Notes: generated by a model from the letters alone, not told the origin. 64,000 nt of DNA from an uncultured Rubrobacteraceae bacterium (GCA_902806095.1 CADCVF010000040.1:1-64000); one strand, 5' to 3'; counted from the first letter of the stretch, positions 23,732 through 32,288 are shown. Translations and numbers: made by a program.

Positions 23732-24748
23732 TCAGACTGCGGTCTTTGGTGACCAGACGGTCGGCTCGCGCGGCAGGCGTTCAGGGTCGAAGCGGGCGAT
23801 GAGGTCGTCCGGTGACGGCATCTCCCCGACTCTGGCGAGGCCGAGCGAGCGGGCCATCCAGGCCCGCACCTCGTCAGGCCCCTCATCTCCCTCCGAGAGC
23901 GTGACGGCCCCGTGACGCTTGGCGAGACGCTGTTCGTCCGGACCTAGAACGAGCGGGACGTGGGCGTATCGGGGCTCTGGAAGGCCGAGCAGTCGCGCCA
24001 GCAGGATCTGGCGCGGGGTCGAGTCCGTGAGGTCAGCACCCCTGACCACCTCTCCTATCCCCTGCGCGGCGTCGTCGACGACGACGGCAAGCTGGTACGC
24101 TGGAGTACCGTCGTTGCGGCGCACGACGAAGTCGTCCACCGCTTCCTCGAAACGGCCGAGCAGGCGGTCATCGAAGACTATCCGGGCTCCTTCCGAACGC
24201 ACCCGCAGCGCTGGAGGGCGTCCTGAGGCCTCGCGCACCGAGCGCTGCGCCACTGTTAGTTCACGGCAGGTTCCGGGATACCGGTCCGAAGCCGGGATGC
24301 CGTGCGGCGCTGAGGCGGCGGCCCGGATCTCCGCCCGCGTACAGTAGCAAGGGTAGAGTAGGCCGTCGGTATCGAGTCTGGCTATGGCCTCCTCGTACAG
24401 CTCCATCCGCCCCGACTGGCGCACCACGGGACTGTCCCAGTCGAGTCCGAGGGCCCTGAGATCGGAGAGCTGAGCCTCCTCCACACCAGGACGTACCCGC
24501 GAGCGGTCGAGATCCTCCACGCGTACCAGAAATCGCGCCGCGGCCGAACGCGCGAACAGCCAAGCCAGGAGAGCTGTCCGTAGGTTCCCGAGGTGGAGCT
24601 GGCCTGTGGGGCTCGGCGCAAAACGTCCGTCGGAGACGTTTTTCTCCCTGTATCCTTGCTGCTGTCGGGGCGGGGAGCTTAGCAGGAGGAGGCTAGGGGA
24701 TCCAGACTCGGGCCGGTGATTCGGTGGGGAGAGAGGCGAGGACGACAT
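23732..24748 (-). CDS. gluQ: Glutamyl-queuosine tRNA(Asp) synthetase
   Basis: Truncated glutamyl-tRNA-synthetase paralogue that attaches glutamate to queuosine 34 of tRNA(Asp). It has the class I motif FAPSPTGQLHLGNLRTALLA, the GluQRS zinc site CYCTRAEI with YPGTC, and the KMSKS-type RLAKRHGAV. The anticodon-binding domain is absent. The catalytic core begins near 24640. No ATG or GTG with a ribosome-binding site lies there, so the start is uncertain. The ATG at 24748 would overlap the upstream yqeC gene by 56 nt. A queG gene at 47.8 kb means the queuosine pathway is at least partly present. Confidence 0.88.
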   Translation of the reverse strand: MSSSPLSPPNHRPESGSPSLLLLSSPPRQQQGYREKNVSDGRFAPSPTGQLHLGNLRTALLAWLFARSAAARFLVRVEDLDRSRVRPGVEEAQLSDLRALGLDWDSPVVRQSGRMELYEEAIARLDTDGLLYPCYCTRAEIRAAASAPHGIPASDRYPGTCRELTVAQRSVREASGRPPALRVRSEGARIVFDDRLLGRFEEAVDDFVVRRNDGTPAYQLAVVVDDAAQGIGEVVRGADLTDSTPRQILLARLLGLPEPRYAHVPLVLGPDEQRLAKRHGAVTLSEGDEGPDEVRAWMARSLGLARVGEMPSPDDLIARFDPERLPREPTVWSPKTAV

Positions 24749-25490
24749 CGTTGACACCGAGGCGCCAGAGTTCACGGGTGATGACGGCGGCGTCGGACAT
24801 AGTGCGGCCTGGTTCGACGCCGGTTATGAGGGCGGCCGTTCTGGCCCTCTGCGGCACTCTGGCGAGGGAGCCTTGCGAGAGGGCGATGGCGAATGCTCTT
24901 GGGGTTATGCTCTGGCCCTGGCCGATACCGGTGAGGTCGGAGAAGATAGTGGGGCGATGGACGTGTTCTTCGTCCACGGGTGTTCCGAGGGCGTGGACGT
25001 TGCCGACGGCGACGACTAGGGTGGCGGCATCGGGGATGGCTGGTTCGTGACCTGCAGTCCCTTTGATCGGGCGCCGCCTCGATCCATCCGCCTCGACCAG
25101 GACAACATCTGCGAGACCGGCGAGGTCGCCGACCCAATCGGGATCGACGCCGCCTACCCTGTTCTTGGAGAGCAACCTAGATCCCACGACCACAGCGGTC
25201 GCTCTGGAGAGTGCTTTCTCGGCCTTCGCGCGCAGGTCAGCGGGGTCTTCCGAGGTGACGAGCGGGCCCAGCACGTCGGCCTCGCTCGACAACATCTTCG
25301 TCGTCGGGGCCACGAGAACCTTCATCCCCTCCTGCGTGAGACCACTGGAGACAGCAAGGATCGCACCTGACTTGCCGCCAGCCCCGACGAAGGTGGCCAT
25401 GTCCCCAGAAGTGATCCCTAGTGCCGCGTGCAGCTTCAATACCACTCCCATCCCGCCAAGAGGCGACGGGTTTTGTACACCTGTATTCAT
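24693..25490 (-). CDS. yqeC: YqeC-like accessory protein of selenium-/molybdenum-dependent hydroxylases
   Basis: A 265-residue protein with a P-loop-like start (DMATFVGAGGKSGAILAVSS). APTTKMLSSEADVLGP, VLVEADGSRRRPIKG (Asp and Lys of the active region) and FSDLTGIGQGQSITPRAFA follow, as in the YqeC/TIGR03172 family. These proteins accompany selenium-dependent molybdenum hydroxylases. No such hydroxylase or xdhC gene is visible in this window, although a MOSC protein lies at 53.5 kb. The ATG is five nt downstream of a TATGAT box with no ribosome-binding site, suggesting a leaderless transcript. Its 3' end overlaps the likely start of gluQ. Confidence 0.82.
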   Translation of the reverse strand: MNTGVQNPSPLGGMGVVLKLHAALGITSGDMATFVGAGGKSGAILAVSSGLTQEGMKVLVAPTTKMLSSEADVLGPLVTSEDPADLRAKAEKALSRATAVVVGSRLLSKNRVGGVDPDWVGDLAGLADVVLVEADGSRRRPIKGTAGHEPAIPDAATLVVAVGNVHALGTPVDEEHVHRPTIFSDLTGIGQGQSITPRAFAIALSQGSLARVPQRARTAALITGVEPGRTMSDAAVITRELWRLGVNDVVLASLPTESPARVWIP

Positions 25491-25495
25491 GTTAC

Positions 25496-25501
25496 ATCAT
25501 A
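25496..25501 (-). promoter_or_regulatory. -10 box (TATGAT) directly before yqeC
   Basis: On the minus strand TATGAT is followed by five nt and then the yqeC ATG. This spacing would place transcription start at the initiation codon. No Shine-Dalgarno sequence is present. Confidence 0.45.
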
Positions 25502-25672
25502 GATTCACCTCGCGTGCTTTATGACATGTTGGATACTAAGATCTGGTGTAGGATAAGGATGGCCGCTCCCACGAAGCCAACCGGATTACGTGGAGCATGG
25601 CAAGGGTAATCTAGTGAGTAAGAAAGGCAAGAAGAACTCGTAGTTCTAGGATCAGTGGAAAGGAGCGTGGGG

Positions 25673-26110
25673 ATGGATGGGCGAGAGCGGGTAGCGGAAT
25701 TCGGCAGGGAGCTCAGGGAGGGGCCCGAGCCTTCCGACCGGAGCATCAAGGAGATCATCGACGCCCTGAGGCCCCAGCTTCAGGAGCTTGTCGACAAGCA
25801 GATCGAGTTGGCGAAGATGGAGATGGCCCCTGTGGCCAAGAGGGGAGGGTTGGCTTCAGGCCTCCTCGCGGCCGCCGGCGTCTTCATGCTCGTCTTCCTC
25901 ATAATCCTCTCTCTTAGCGGGGTTTGGGTACTTGATGTCTTCCTCTCTCTGTGGGTCTCGGCCCTGATCGTCAGTGGTATACTGCTGCTGATCGGTGGGA
26001 TACTCGGCGCAGCCGGAGCCAGCATACTGAGGAGGTTGGATCCCACGCCCCACCGGACGATCCTTACCCTCCAGCAGAACATCAACTGGATAAAGGGGCA
26101 GTTGAGGTAA
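25673..26110 (+). CDS. DUF1469 / holin-like envelope protein (YqjE-like)
   Basis: A 145-residue protein. An N-terminal amphipathic region (SIKEIIDALRPQLQELVDKQIELAKMEM) precedes two membrane helices at about residues 58-82 and 88-112. The order matches actinobacterial phage-holin-superfamily III/DUF1469 proteins. The ATG at 25673 is preferred over an upstream GTG, because GGAAAGGAG lies just before it. The stop overlaps the next ATG as TAATG. The pair resembles YqjE/YqjD-type modules that bind the membrane and possibly ribosomes. Confidence 0.78.
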   Translation: MDGRERVAEFGRELREGPEPSDRSIKEIIDALRPQLQELVDKQIELAKMEMAPVAKRGGLASGLLAAAGVFMLVFLIILSLSGVWVLDVFLSLWVSALIVSGILLLIGGILGAAGASILRRLDPTPHRTILTLQQNINWIKGQLR

Positions 26111-26457
26111 TGAGCGAGATACCTGAGCGCATAGAACGGGAGATGTTCGAGATCCGGAGCCGCATGGCCCCGGACGTTCGGGACCTCAAAAAGCACACCG
26201 AGCCTCCGGTCATCGCCAAGCGGGTCACGACGAGGGTCAAAGAACGCCTGAGGGAGGCCGCGATCCGCTTCGGCAAGAGCCTCAAGGAATCGGCCAGTCG
26301 CCAGGCGAAGATGATCGGTGAGGCGGGCAGAAAGAGGAACCCGGCGCCCCTCACGGACGCCGTGAAGAGCGACCCGCGGCCCCTCATACTGCTGGCCATC
26401 AGCCTGGCCGTAACCCTGATGGCCGCACGTAGAATCTCCAACGGACGAGGGGAATAG
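26110..26457 (+). CDS. DUF3618-like membrane-anchored protein (YqjD-like)
   Basis: The 115-residue protein opens with IPERIEREMFEIRSRMAPDV, the short helical motif of DUF3618. A basic helical stretch follows, and then a single C-terminal membrane helix (PLILLAISLAVTLMAARRI). It is coupled to the preceding DUF1469 gene by a one-base TAATG overlap. The function is unknown. Coupled expression suggests the two small membrane proteins work together. Confidence 0.75.
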   Translation: MSEIPERIEREMFEIRSRMAPDVRDLKKHTEPPVIAKRVTTRVKERLREAAIRFGKSLKESASRQAKMIGEAGRKRNPAPLTDAVKSDPRPLILLAISLAVTLMAARRISNGRGE

Positions 26458-26478
26458 CGGGGCGGTTCCCCTCGCCCC
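26447..26478 (+). terminator. Overlapping GC hairpins after the DUF3618 gene
   Basis: GAGGGGAA (26447-26454) pairs with TTCCCCTC (26466-26473). Alternatively GGGGCG (26459-26464) pairs with CGCCCC (26473-26478). The stop codon lies in the first loop. There is no T-run, so this is a weak terminator candidate. Confidence 0.3.
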
Positions 26479-26529
26479 GAATACTCCCACGCACCTGAGA
26501 CCGGTAACCACGAAACCAGGGGACCGGTT

Positions 26530-27693
26530 TTGACCCACGTACATTTTCAACCCGTTGGTGGAGCGGCTGGTGACATGACCCTCGCCGCGCTCGTCGCGGC
26601 TGGAGCGTCGCTGCCCGAGATCACATCCTCCCTGCGCGGCCTCGGCGTGGCCTTCGACCTGACTACGGAACGAGTCGAAGTAAACGGTGTCGGCGCACTC
26701 AGGGCGGACGTCGAATACCTCGAGGAGCACTCCCACAGGACATTCACGGACGTCCGCGCCCTGATAGAAGTGGCCGAACTACCGGAGAGAACGTCCTCAC
26801 GCGCGCTGGAGGCCTTCCGCCTTCTGGCCGTCGCGGAAGGCGCCGTCCACAACCAGGACCCTGAGGACGTTACCTTCCACGAGGTCGGGGCCGTCGACTC
26901 GATAGTGGACGTGGTCGGTAGCTGCGTGGCGCTGGAGTTGCTCGATGTGGCCTCAGTAAGCTGCGGTCCTCTGCCCATGGGCACGGGTGTCGTCGATGCC
27001 GCCCACGGTCTTCTTCCCGTGCCCGGGCCGGCGACGCTGGAGATCCTCGAGGGCTCGCGTGTCCGCTGGACCGACGAGCCCGCCGAGACGACTACCCCGA
27101 CCGGAGCCGCGCTAATGAGATCCTTCACCGGCGGCACCTTTACGGACGCGCCACCGCCCATGACCCTGCACAGTACGGGCTATGGTGCCGGAAGCATGCG
27201 TCTGCGGAGATCGCCGAACCTGCTGCGCGCCGTCGTCGGGGACCTCGAAGGTCCAGAAGGTAGCGTCGAGTTGCTAGAGGCCAACGTCGACGACGCGCCG
27301 GGCGAGCTTCTCGGGGCTGCCGTGGAGCGTCTCCTCGCGGCCGGCGCCATCGACGCCTGGCTCGAACCCATCGTGATGAAGCGTGGTCGCGGCGCTTACA
27401 AGGCGTGCGCCCTGGCCCTCTCCGGCGACCGCGAGCGCCTGGCCAGGCTCCTGATGCGCGAGACCGGAACGCTAGGCGTGCGCCACCACGCAGTCGGACG
27501 CACCGTCGCAGGGCGCAGGCGCGTCCTGGTAGCCCTTCCCTACGGCGGGTGCCTCGTCAAGGTGGGAAGCATAGAAGGTGAAGACTTCGTCGTCGCCCCC
27601 GAGTACGCCGACGCCGCCAGGCTCGCCGCAGAGACCGGGCTTCCACTGCCCAGGGTGTACGAGGACGCGAGGGCCGCCTTCGGCGGCAGCTAG
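26530..27693 (+). CDS. larC: LarC-like nickel-pincer cofactor biosynthesis protein
   Basis: A 387-residue single-frame LarC/TIGR00299-type protein. LarC inserts nickel into the pincer cofactor of lactate racemase and related enzymes using CTP. The family start is recognisable but altered (VHFQPVGGAAGDMTLAALV). It also has EDVTFHEVGAVDSIVDVVGS, GPLPMGTGVVDAAHGLLPVPGP, TTPTGAALMRSF and the C-terminal LLEANVDDAPGELLGAAVERLLAAGA domain. The start is TTG with AGGGG nearby. No larA, larB or larE is in this window. The TAG stop is embedded in the first word of the adjacent dispersed repeat. Confidence 0.87.
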   Translation: MTHVHFQPVGGAAGDMTLAALVAAGASLPEITSSLRGLGVAFDLTTERVEVNGVGALRADVEYLEEHSHRTFTDVRALIEVAELPERTSSRALEAFRLLAVAEGAVHNQDPEDVTFHEVGAVDSIVDVVGSCVALELLDVASVSCGPLPMGTGVVDAAHGLLPVPGPATLEILEGSRVRWTDEPAETTTPTGAALMRSFTGGTFTDAPPPMTLHSTGYGAGSMRLRRSPNLLRAVVGDLEGPEGSVELLEANVDDAPGELLGAAVERLLAAGAIDAWLEPIVMKRGRGAYKACALALSGDRERLARLLMRETGTLGVRHHAVGRTVAGRRRVLVALPYGGCLVKVGSIEGEDFVVAPEYADAARLAAETGLPLPRVYEDARAAFGGS

Positions 27694-27885
27694 TCAGCAT
27701 GCTCCGGCCTTCGGCCTCCGCTTGTCAGGTTTCATGGTCAGAGAAAAGTCTCAATGAGTACGTTCTCCTCTGGCATTCTCTGGAGCGCACGAGCGTCTCG
27801 TCACACCATACATAGCTGACATGCTGACAAGCCGCCTGGCGAAGCCTGGCGGCGTGCTGACTGGCTGAAATGCGCGGGTTGGGAA
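27691..27885. repeat. Dispersed octamer/hairpin repeat, copy 5
   Basis: The left part CTAGTCAGCATGCTCCGG includes the larC stop codon and leads into the hairpin CCGGCCTTCGGCC. The right part has AGCTGACATGCTGACAAGC, the hairpin CCGCCTGGCGAAGCCTGGCGG and GTGCTGACTGGCTGAAATGC. About 100 nt of unique core lies between. Confidence 0.75.
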
Positions 27886-27906
27886 GGGTAGACCCTTCCC
27901 AACCCG

Positions 27907-28020
27907 CTAGCAGGCTGGTGTTACGTTTACAGCCTGCAGTCCCTTCTTCCCCTGGGATGTCTCGAAGGTCACGTTGGCGCCTTCTTCGAGGGTCTTGAAC
28001 CCGGTGCCCTCTATCACAAG
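27907..28020 (-). pseudogene. 3' remnant of a cold-shock protein gene
   Basis: Thirty-seven codons in one frame, from [20 protein letters not shown] to [16 protein letters not shown] and a TAG stop, match the C-terminal half of CspA-type cold-shock proteins. An in-frame TGA lies only a few codons upstream, and the RNA-binding N-terminal half (RNP1/RNP2) is absent. No start codon precedes it. It lies directly after the HAD phosphatase gene and beside a dispersed repeat, suggesting a deletion at this junction. Confidence 0.8.
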
Positions 28021-28024
28021 ACCC

Positions 28025-28046
28025 CCTGGCTTTCACGCGAGCCAGG
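28025..28046 (-). terminator. Hairpin after the HAD phosphatase gene
   Basis: CCTGGCT (28025-28031) and AGCCAGG (28040-28046) form a perfect 7-bp stem with an 8-nt loop, just downstream of the HAD stop. A T-tract is lacking, so terminator function is only possible. Confidence 0.35.
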
Positions 28047-28048
28047 CG

Positions 28049-28690
28049 CTACTCGGGGAAGTCGGAGTCGAGGAGAGCGGCGCAGTCTTCGTAGACGGCG
28101 ACCGCTCCGGCCTCTTCGAGGACTTCCCTGTGGTAGGCGCCGCCGGAGAGGACGGCGACGGTGCGTATGCCGGCCTCCCTGGCAGCCTCGACGTCCCACA
28201 CCGCGTCACCCACGGCGACGGTCTCGTCCGCAGTCGCCCCGGCTCTCCGCAAGGCCTCCTCGAAGATGTCGGGGGCCGGCTTCGGGTTCTCGACGGCACT
28301 CGAGTTGACGACACCGTCCACGCTATCCTCGGCTTCCAGTTCCTGCATGTGATGCTCCAGCTCTTCGTCCTTGGCGCTGGTGACGAACCAGACCCCGTAG
28401 CCGCGCTCCTTGAGCGAGGAGATCAACTCCCTCGCCCCAGGGAGCGGGTGGCCATACTCTTGTAGCTCCTCGTAGAACTCGCTGTGGAGGTCCTGGATCT
28501 TCTCTACTGTCTCATCGTCGTCGACGAACTCCTGGATCAAGAGCCCGGCGCCCTTCCCGACCTCCCTGTGTAGCCTGACCCTCGGTACCCGATGGCCAGC
28601 TCTCTCGAACGCCCGCGCCCACGCCTCCGTGTGCAGGTAATTCGTGTCCATCAGCGTGCCGTCGACATCCAGTACGACCACTTTCACCAT
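28049..28690 (-). CDS. HAD-superfamily phosphatase, PGP/beta-phosphoglucomutase-like
   Basis: A 213-residue soluble phosphatase with all four HAD motifs. Motif I is VLDVDGTLMDTNYLH (nucleophile and acid Asp), motif II is WFVTSAKD, motif III includes NPKPAPDIFEEAL with the conserved Lys, and motif IV is VAVGDAVWDVEAAREAG. A helical cap lies between motifs I and II, typical of the phosphoglycolate phosphatase group. The substrate is unknown. It is divergent from ygfZ across 32 nt, so both promoters must share that short space. Confidence 0.9.
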   Translation of the reverse strand: MVKVVVLDVDGTLMDTNYLHTEAWARAFERAGHRVPRVRLHREVGKGAGLLIQEFVDDDETVEKIQDLHSEFYEELQEYGHPLPGARELISSLKERGYGVWFVTSAKDEELEHHMQELEAEDSVDGVVNSSAVENPKPAPDIFEEALRRAGATADETVAVGDAVWDVEAAREAGIRTVAVLSGGAYHREVLEEAGAVAVYEDCAALLDSDFPE

Positions 28691-28709
28691 CTAGACTCCT
28701 CTCGTGCCG

Positions 28710-28715
28710 TAGAAT
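28710..28715 (+). promoter_or_regulatory. -10 box (TAGAAT) of a likely leaderless ygfZ transcript
   Basis: TAGAAT is followed by seven nt and then the ygfZ ATG, with no Shine-Dalgarno sequence. The spacing puts the transcription start at or beside the start codon. Confidence 0.5.
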
Positions 28716-28722
28716 CAGACTC

Positions 28723-29730
28723 ATGAAGTCTTCGAAAGTTCCCCAAAACAACGCCGGCCCAAACGATACCGGAGGCTACACAGCCCTGCGAGATGGCGCC
28801 GCCGTAGTCGCCCGTCCTGGGAGAAGGATCTTCCGTCTCGCAGGCAGGGACCCCATAGGAATGCTCAACGCCATCTTGACGAACGAGGTGCCGGCGCAAG
28901 GAGACCGCGGCGCCTACGCCATGCTCCTGGATCCGAAGGGTAGGGTCCAGGCTGACCTCCGCGTCGTCAAAGCCGAGGACGCGATACTCATCGACACAGA
29001 ACCGGAAGGCGCTGAGGCGGCGAAGGAGATCCTGGGCCGCTATGCCCCCTTCTCCCGAGTCAAACTGGAAGACCTCTCCGACTGGGAGGTGCTCGGCATC
29101 TACGGCCCACGGGCCACAGATCTACTCGGAAACCCCGACCTCGCCGAACACGAGAGTACACGGGCAGAGGTCGGCAGCGCTTCGGTTCTCATCGTGGGCG
29201 TCGCTGTGCCCACCCGTGGGTACGACCTCATCGGACCGGCGAGCTCCTTAGGCACCATCCGCGGGCTCTTGATCCGAGCCGGCGCCCCGCCAGCCGGCCA
29301 CGACGCTTACGAGACCGCCAGGATAGCTGCAGGCGTTCCCCGCTTCGGAACCGACATCACACCCGAGAACTTCCCCGGCGAGTCAGAGAACTCTCTGGAG
29401 CGGGCCGTCAGCTTCGGGAAGGGCTGCTACCCAGGCCAGGAGACAGTGGCCAGGATGCACTACCGTGGAAGCCCGAACAAGAAGCTCTACCGCTTCGAAC
29501 TCGAGCCAGGCTCGACGGAGCCGCCCGAGGCGGGCGATGAGATCCTGCAAGACGGGAAGAATCTGGCCGGCCTGATCCCCTCGGTAAACGTCGTCGGCTG
29601 GCTCACTTCGGTGGCCCCGTTCCCCGTGGATGGGAAGACCTACGCCCTTGGCTACCTTGCCCGCAAAGCCGACCTCGAAGACCCCATGAGGGCGGAGGAC
29701 GCGAAGATACTCGCGTCAACACAAGCATGA
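28723..29730 (+). CDS. ygfZ: Folate-binding YgfZ/GcvT-like iron-sulfur cluster protein
   Basis: A 335-residue GcvT-fold protein with the diagnostic YgfZ motif GKGCYPGQETVARMHYRG (around residue 243). YgfZ proteins use tetrahydrofolate to support assembly or repair of certain Fe-S enzymes. The N-terminal part (FRLAGRDPIGMLNAILTNEV, then LLDPKGRVQADLRV) also fits. It lies just upstream of the suf genes on the same strand, consistent with a shared role. The stop overlaps a chorismate-mutase-like minigene as ATGA. The promoter appears leaderless. Confidence 0.9.
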   Translation: MKSSKVPQNNAGPNDTGGYTALRDGAAVVARPGRRIFRLAGRDPIGMLNAILTNEVPAQGDRGAYAMLLDPKGRVQADLRVVKAEDAILIDTEPEGAEAAKEILGRYAPFSRVKLEDLSDWEVLGIYGPRATDLLGNPDLAEHESTRAEVGSASVLIVGVAVPTRGYDLIGPASSLGTIRGLLIRAGAPPAGHDAYETARIAAGVPRFGTDITPENFPGESENSLERAVSFGKGCYPGQETVARMHYRGSPNKKLYRFELEPGSTEPPEAGDEILQDGKNLAGLIPSVNVVGWLTSVAPFPVDGKTYALGYLARKADLEDPMRAEDAKILASTQA

Positions 29731-29819
29731 AACATCCCGAAGACTGCGAGGGCATAGAGGACGTTCGACAAGGCATAGACGCGCTGGAGCGCAAGATGCA
29801 GCGCTGGCGAGAAACATAA
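29727..29819 (+). pseudogene. Chorismate-mutase/isochorismate-lyase-like minigene (30 codons)
   Basis: The ORF begins MKHPEDCEGIEDVRQGID, which is very like the first helix of PchB/chorismate mutase type II proteins. It then jumps to a short QRWRET end resembling the family's C-terminus. A normal protein is about 100 residues, so the middle appears deleted in frame. The start overlaps the ygfZ stop as ATGA, so translation by coupling is possible. Confidence 0.6.
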
Positions 29820-30027
29820 CGCCGAACTCTCCGAGCGGCCTATTGGGAAACGTTCTCAACAACCACCGTTTACGGGCCCGGTGCGATGTTACAAGCAGCC
29901 CTCTGCAGGGTCTTCTGACAGTGGTTCCCGAGAAGCATCCTCAGGACGTGACCTGGATCACGAAATCCTTGTAAATAGTCAGGTTTCGTGGATTTCAGGA
30001 GCAGTTCTTGGTCGTGATCTCTTTACG
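29820..30027. other. Upstream region of the suf operon with an imperfect inverted repeat
   Basis: This gap contains GATCACGAAATCC and GGTTTCGTGGAT about 13 nt apart. They form an imperfect inverted repeat that could be a regulator site for the suf genes. No SufR, IscR or Rrf2 gene is near, and the site matches no operator I know with certainty. Confidence 0.35.
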
Positions 30028-30056
30028 TTGTTAGGGCCCTGGTGCTGTGTTTTAAT
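30028..30056 (+). promoter_or_regulatory. Candidate suf operon promoter
   Basis: TTGTTA (30028-30033) and TTTAAT (30051-30056) are separated by 17 nt. The expected start is near 30063, about 41 nt before the sufC ATG. Confidence 0.5.
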
Positions 30057-30103
30057 AGCCTTGCTGTAGCAAAGTTTTTACATCGCCTAACGGCGGGGGT
30101 TTG

Positions 30104-30865
30104 ATGCTCAAGATAGAAAATCTTCAGGTAGAGATCGACGGTCAGGAGATAGTGAAGGGCCTGGATCTCGAGGTTGGCAAGGGTGAGATACACGCGATCA
30201 TGGGCCCGAACGGCTCGGGCAAGAGCACGCTGGCCAACGTGCTCATGGGCCATCCTCGTTACGAGGTGACCGGAGGCTCCATAACCTTCCAGGGTGAGGA
30301 CGTGTTCGAGTTGGAGCCGGACGAGCGGGCCAAGCTCGGGATGTTTCTCGCTTTCCAGTATCCGAGTGAGGTCCCCGGCGTCTCCGTGGCCAACTTCCTC
30401 AGGACCGCGGTCAACTCCGTACGCGAGGAAGAGCTGAGTGCAATGGAGATGTACAGGCTCATCCAGGACAAGATGAAGATCATGCAGATGGACCCCAGGT
30501 TCGCCGAGAGGTACCTGAACGAAGGCTTCTCCGGTGGTGAGAAGAAGCGGAACGAGATCCTCCAGATGCTCATGCTCGAGCCGACGCTCGCGATCATGGA
30601 CGAGACCGACTCGGGACTCGACATCGACGCGTTGCAGGTAGTCGCCAAGGGCGTCAACGAGTTACGCGGGTCTGACTTCTCGGCGGTCATCATCACGCAC
30701 TACCAGAGGATTCTGAGGTACATCGAGCCTGACCACGTCCACGTCATGCTCGACGGGAGGCTCGTGACCAGCGGCGGCAAGGAGCTGGCGCTGGATCTCG
30801 AGGACAAGGGCTACGAGTGGGTGCGCCAGGAGTTTGGCGCGAGCGCAGAGCTAGGGAAGGGATAG
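30104..30865 (+). CDS. sufC: SufC, Fe-S cluster assembly ATPase
   Basis: A 253-residue ABC ATPase of the SUF scaffold. Walker A is GPNGSGKST (from about residue 35), the Q-loop is [18 protein letters not shown], the signature is [14 protein letters not shown], and the Walker B/D-loop is [14 protein letters not shown], where Asp-Ser-Gly-Leu-Asp is typical of SufC. It drives conformational change of SufB(D) during cluster assembly in the cytosol. The start is ATG 30104, preceded by GGGGG; the TTG immediately upstream is less likely. It is the first suf gene, followed by sufB after 5 nt. Confidence 0.96.
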   Translation: MLKIENLQVEIDGQEIVKGLDLEVGKGEIHAIMGPNGSGKSTLANVLMGHPRYEVTGGSITFQGEDVFELEPDERAKLGMFLAFQYPSEVPGVSVANFLRTAVNSVREEELSAMEMYRLIQDKMKIMQMDPRFAERYLNEGFSGGEKKRNEILQMLMLEPTLAIMDETDSGLDIDALQVVAKGVNELRGSDFSAVIITHYQRILRYIEPDHVHVMLDGRLVTSGGKELALDLEDKGYEWVRQEFGASAELGKG

Positions 30866-30870
30866 AGAAT

Positions 30871-32283
30871 ATGCCAGAAGACAGGACCATTCAGGAGCTC
30901 GGACTCGACGAGTACAAATTCGGGTTTCACGATCCAGAGGAGTACTTCTTCAAGACCCCGAGGAAGGGGATAGACCCGGAGATCGTCGCCATGATCTCCA
31001 AACATAAGAACGAGCCTGAGTGGATGCTGGAGTTCCGGCTGAAGGCTCTGGAGTCGTTCTTCGAGAAGCCGACCCCGACCTGGGGCGGCGACCTCTCGGA
31101 GATGGATTTCGATGAGATCTACTACTACATCAGGCCGATGGAGAACCAGGGCCGTACCTGGGACGACGTGCCGGACGACATCAAGAACACGTTCGAGAAG
31201 CTGGGCATCCCACAGGCAGAGCGCGATTCGCTCGCCGGCGTCGGGGCGCAGTATGAGTCCGAGGTCGTCTATCACTCGCTGAAAGAGGAGTGGGAGAAGA
31301 GCGGCGTCGTCTTCATGGACATGGACGGCGGCCTTCGCGAGCATGAGGATCTGGTGCGCGAGTACTTCGGAACCATTATCCCGCCTGACGACAACAAGTT
31401 CGCGGCGCTAAACTCCGCGGTCTGGTCGGGTGGATCTTTCGTGTACGTCCCGCCGGGGGTCCATATCGACATTCCGCTTCAGGCATACTTCCGCATCAAC
31501 GCGGAGAACATGGGCCAGTTCGAGCGGACGCTCATCATCGCCGACGAGGGCTCTTACGTACACTACATCGAGGGCTGCACAGCCCCGACCTACACCACGA
31601 ACTCGCTCCACTCCGCGGTCGTCGAGCTGATAGCGAAGCCGGGGGCCAGGATCAGGTACTCCACCATCCAGAACTGGTCGCACAACACCTACAACCTCGT
31701 CACCAAGCGGGGCGCGGCCTACGAGAACTCGACCATCGAGTGGGTCGACGGCAACCTGGGCTCCAAGCTCACGATGAAGTACCCCGCGGTCTACCTGCTC
31801 GGCGAAGGCGCGCGCGGTGAGATCCTCTCCGTAGCCTATGCGGGCGACGGACAGCACCAGGACGCTGGCGGCAAGGTAGTCCACGCCGCGCCGAATACGT
31901 CCAGCCTCATTACCTCGAAGTCCATCTCCAAGGGGACGGGCAGGAGCACCTACCGCGGTCTCCTCAAAGTGCACGAAGGAGCTGTCAACTCCAAGAGCAG
32001 GGTCGAATGCGACGCGCTACTCCTCGACGAGAACGCCAGAACGGATACCTATCCGTACATCGAGATCGAGGAGAAGAAGGTCAACACCGAACACGAGGCA
32101 ACCGTCTCGAAGGTCGGTGAGGACCAGCTCTTCTACCTCATGAGCCGCGGGCTCTCCGAGGAGGAGGCCATGGCGATGGTCGTCAACGGCTTCATCGAGC
32201 CCATAGCCAAGGAGCTCCCACTCGAGTACGCCATCGAGCTGAACCGCCTGATCCAACTGGAGATGGAAGGTTCAGTCGGGTAG
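30871..32283 (+). CDS. sufB: SufB, Fe-S cluster scaffold
   Basis: A 470-residue core scaffold subunit. Its family stretches include [60 protein letters not shown] and [18 protein letters not shown]. It also has the C-terminal [20 protein letters not shown], with the conserved Cys that accepts sulfur, and [20 protein letters not shown]. It binds SufC and SufD and builds the nascent cluster. The ATG at 30871 follows AAGGGA. A dispersed-repeat fragment and a possible new promoter separate it from sufD, so the sufD segment may be expressed independently. Confidence 0.97.
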   Translation: MPEDRTIQELGLDEYKFGFHDPEEYFFKTPRKGIDPEIVAMISKHKNEPEWMLEFRLKALESFFEKPTPTWGGDLSEMDFDEIYYYIRPMENQGRTWDDVPDDIKNTFEKLGIPQAERDSLAGVGAQYESEVVYHSLKEEWEKSGVVFMDMDGGLREHEDLVREYFGTIIPPDDNKFAALNSAVWSGGSFVYVPPGVHIDIPLQAYFRINAENMGQFERTLIIADEGSYVHYIEGCTAPTYTTNSLHSAVVELIAKPGARIRYSTIQNWSHNTYNLVTKRGAAYENSTIEWVDGNLGSKLTMKYPAVYLLGEGARGEILSVAYAGDGQHQDAGGKVVHAAPNTSSLITSKSISKGTGRSTYRGLLKVHEGAVNSKSRVECDALLLDENARTDTYPYIEIEEKKVNTEHEATVSKVGEDQLFYLMSRGLSEEEAMAMVVNGFIEPIAKELPLEYAIELNRLIQLEMEGSVG

Positions 32284-32288
32284 AAGCT

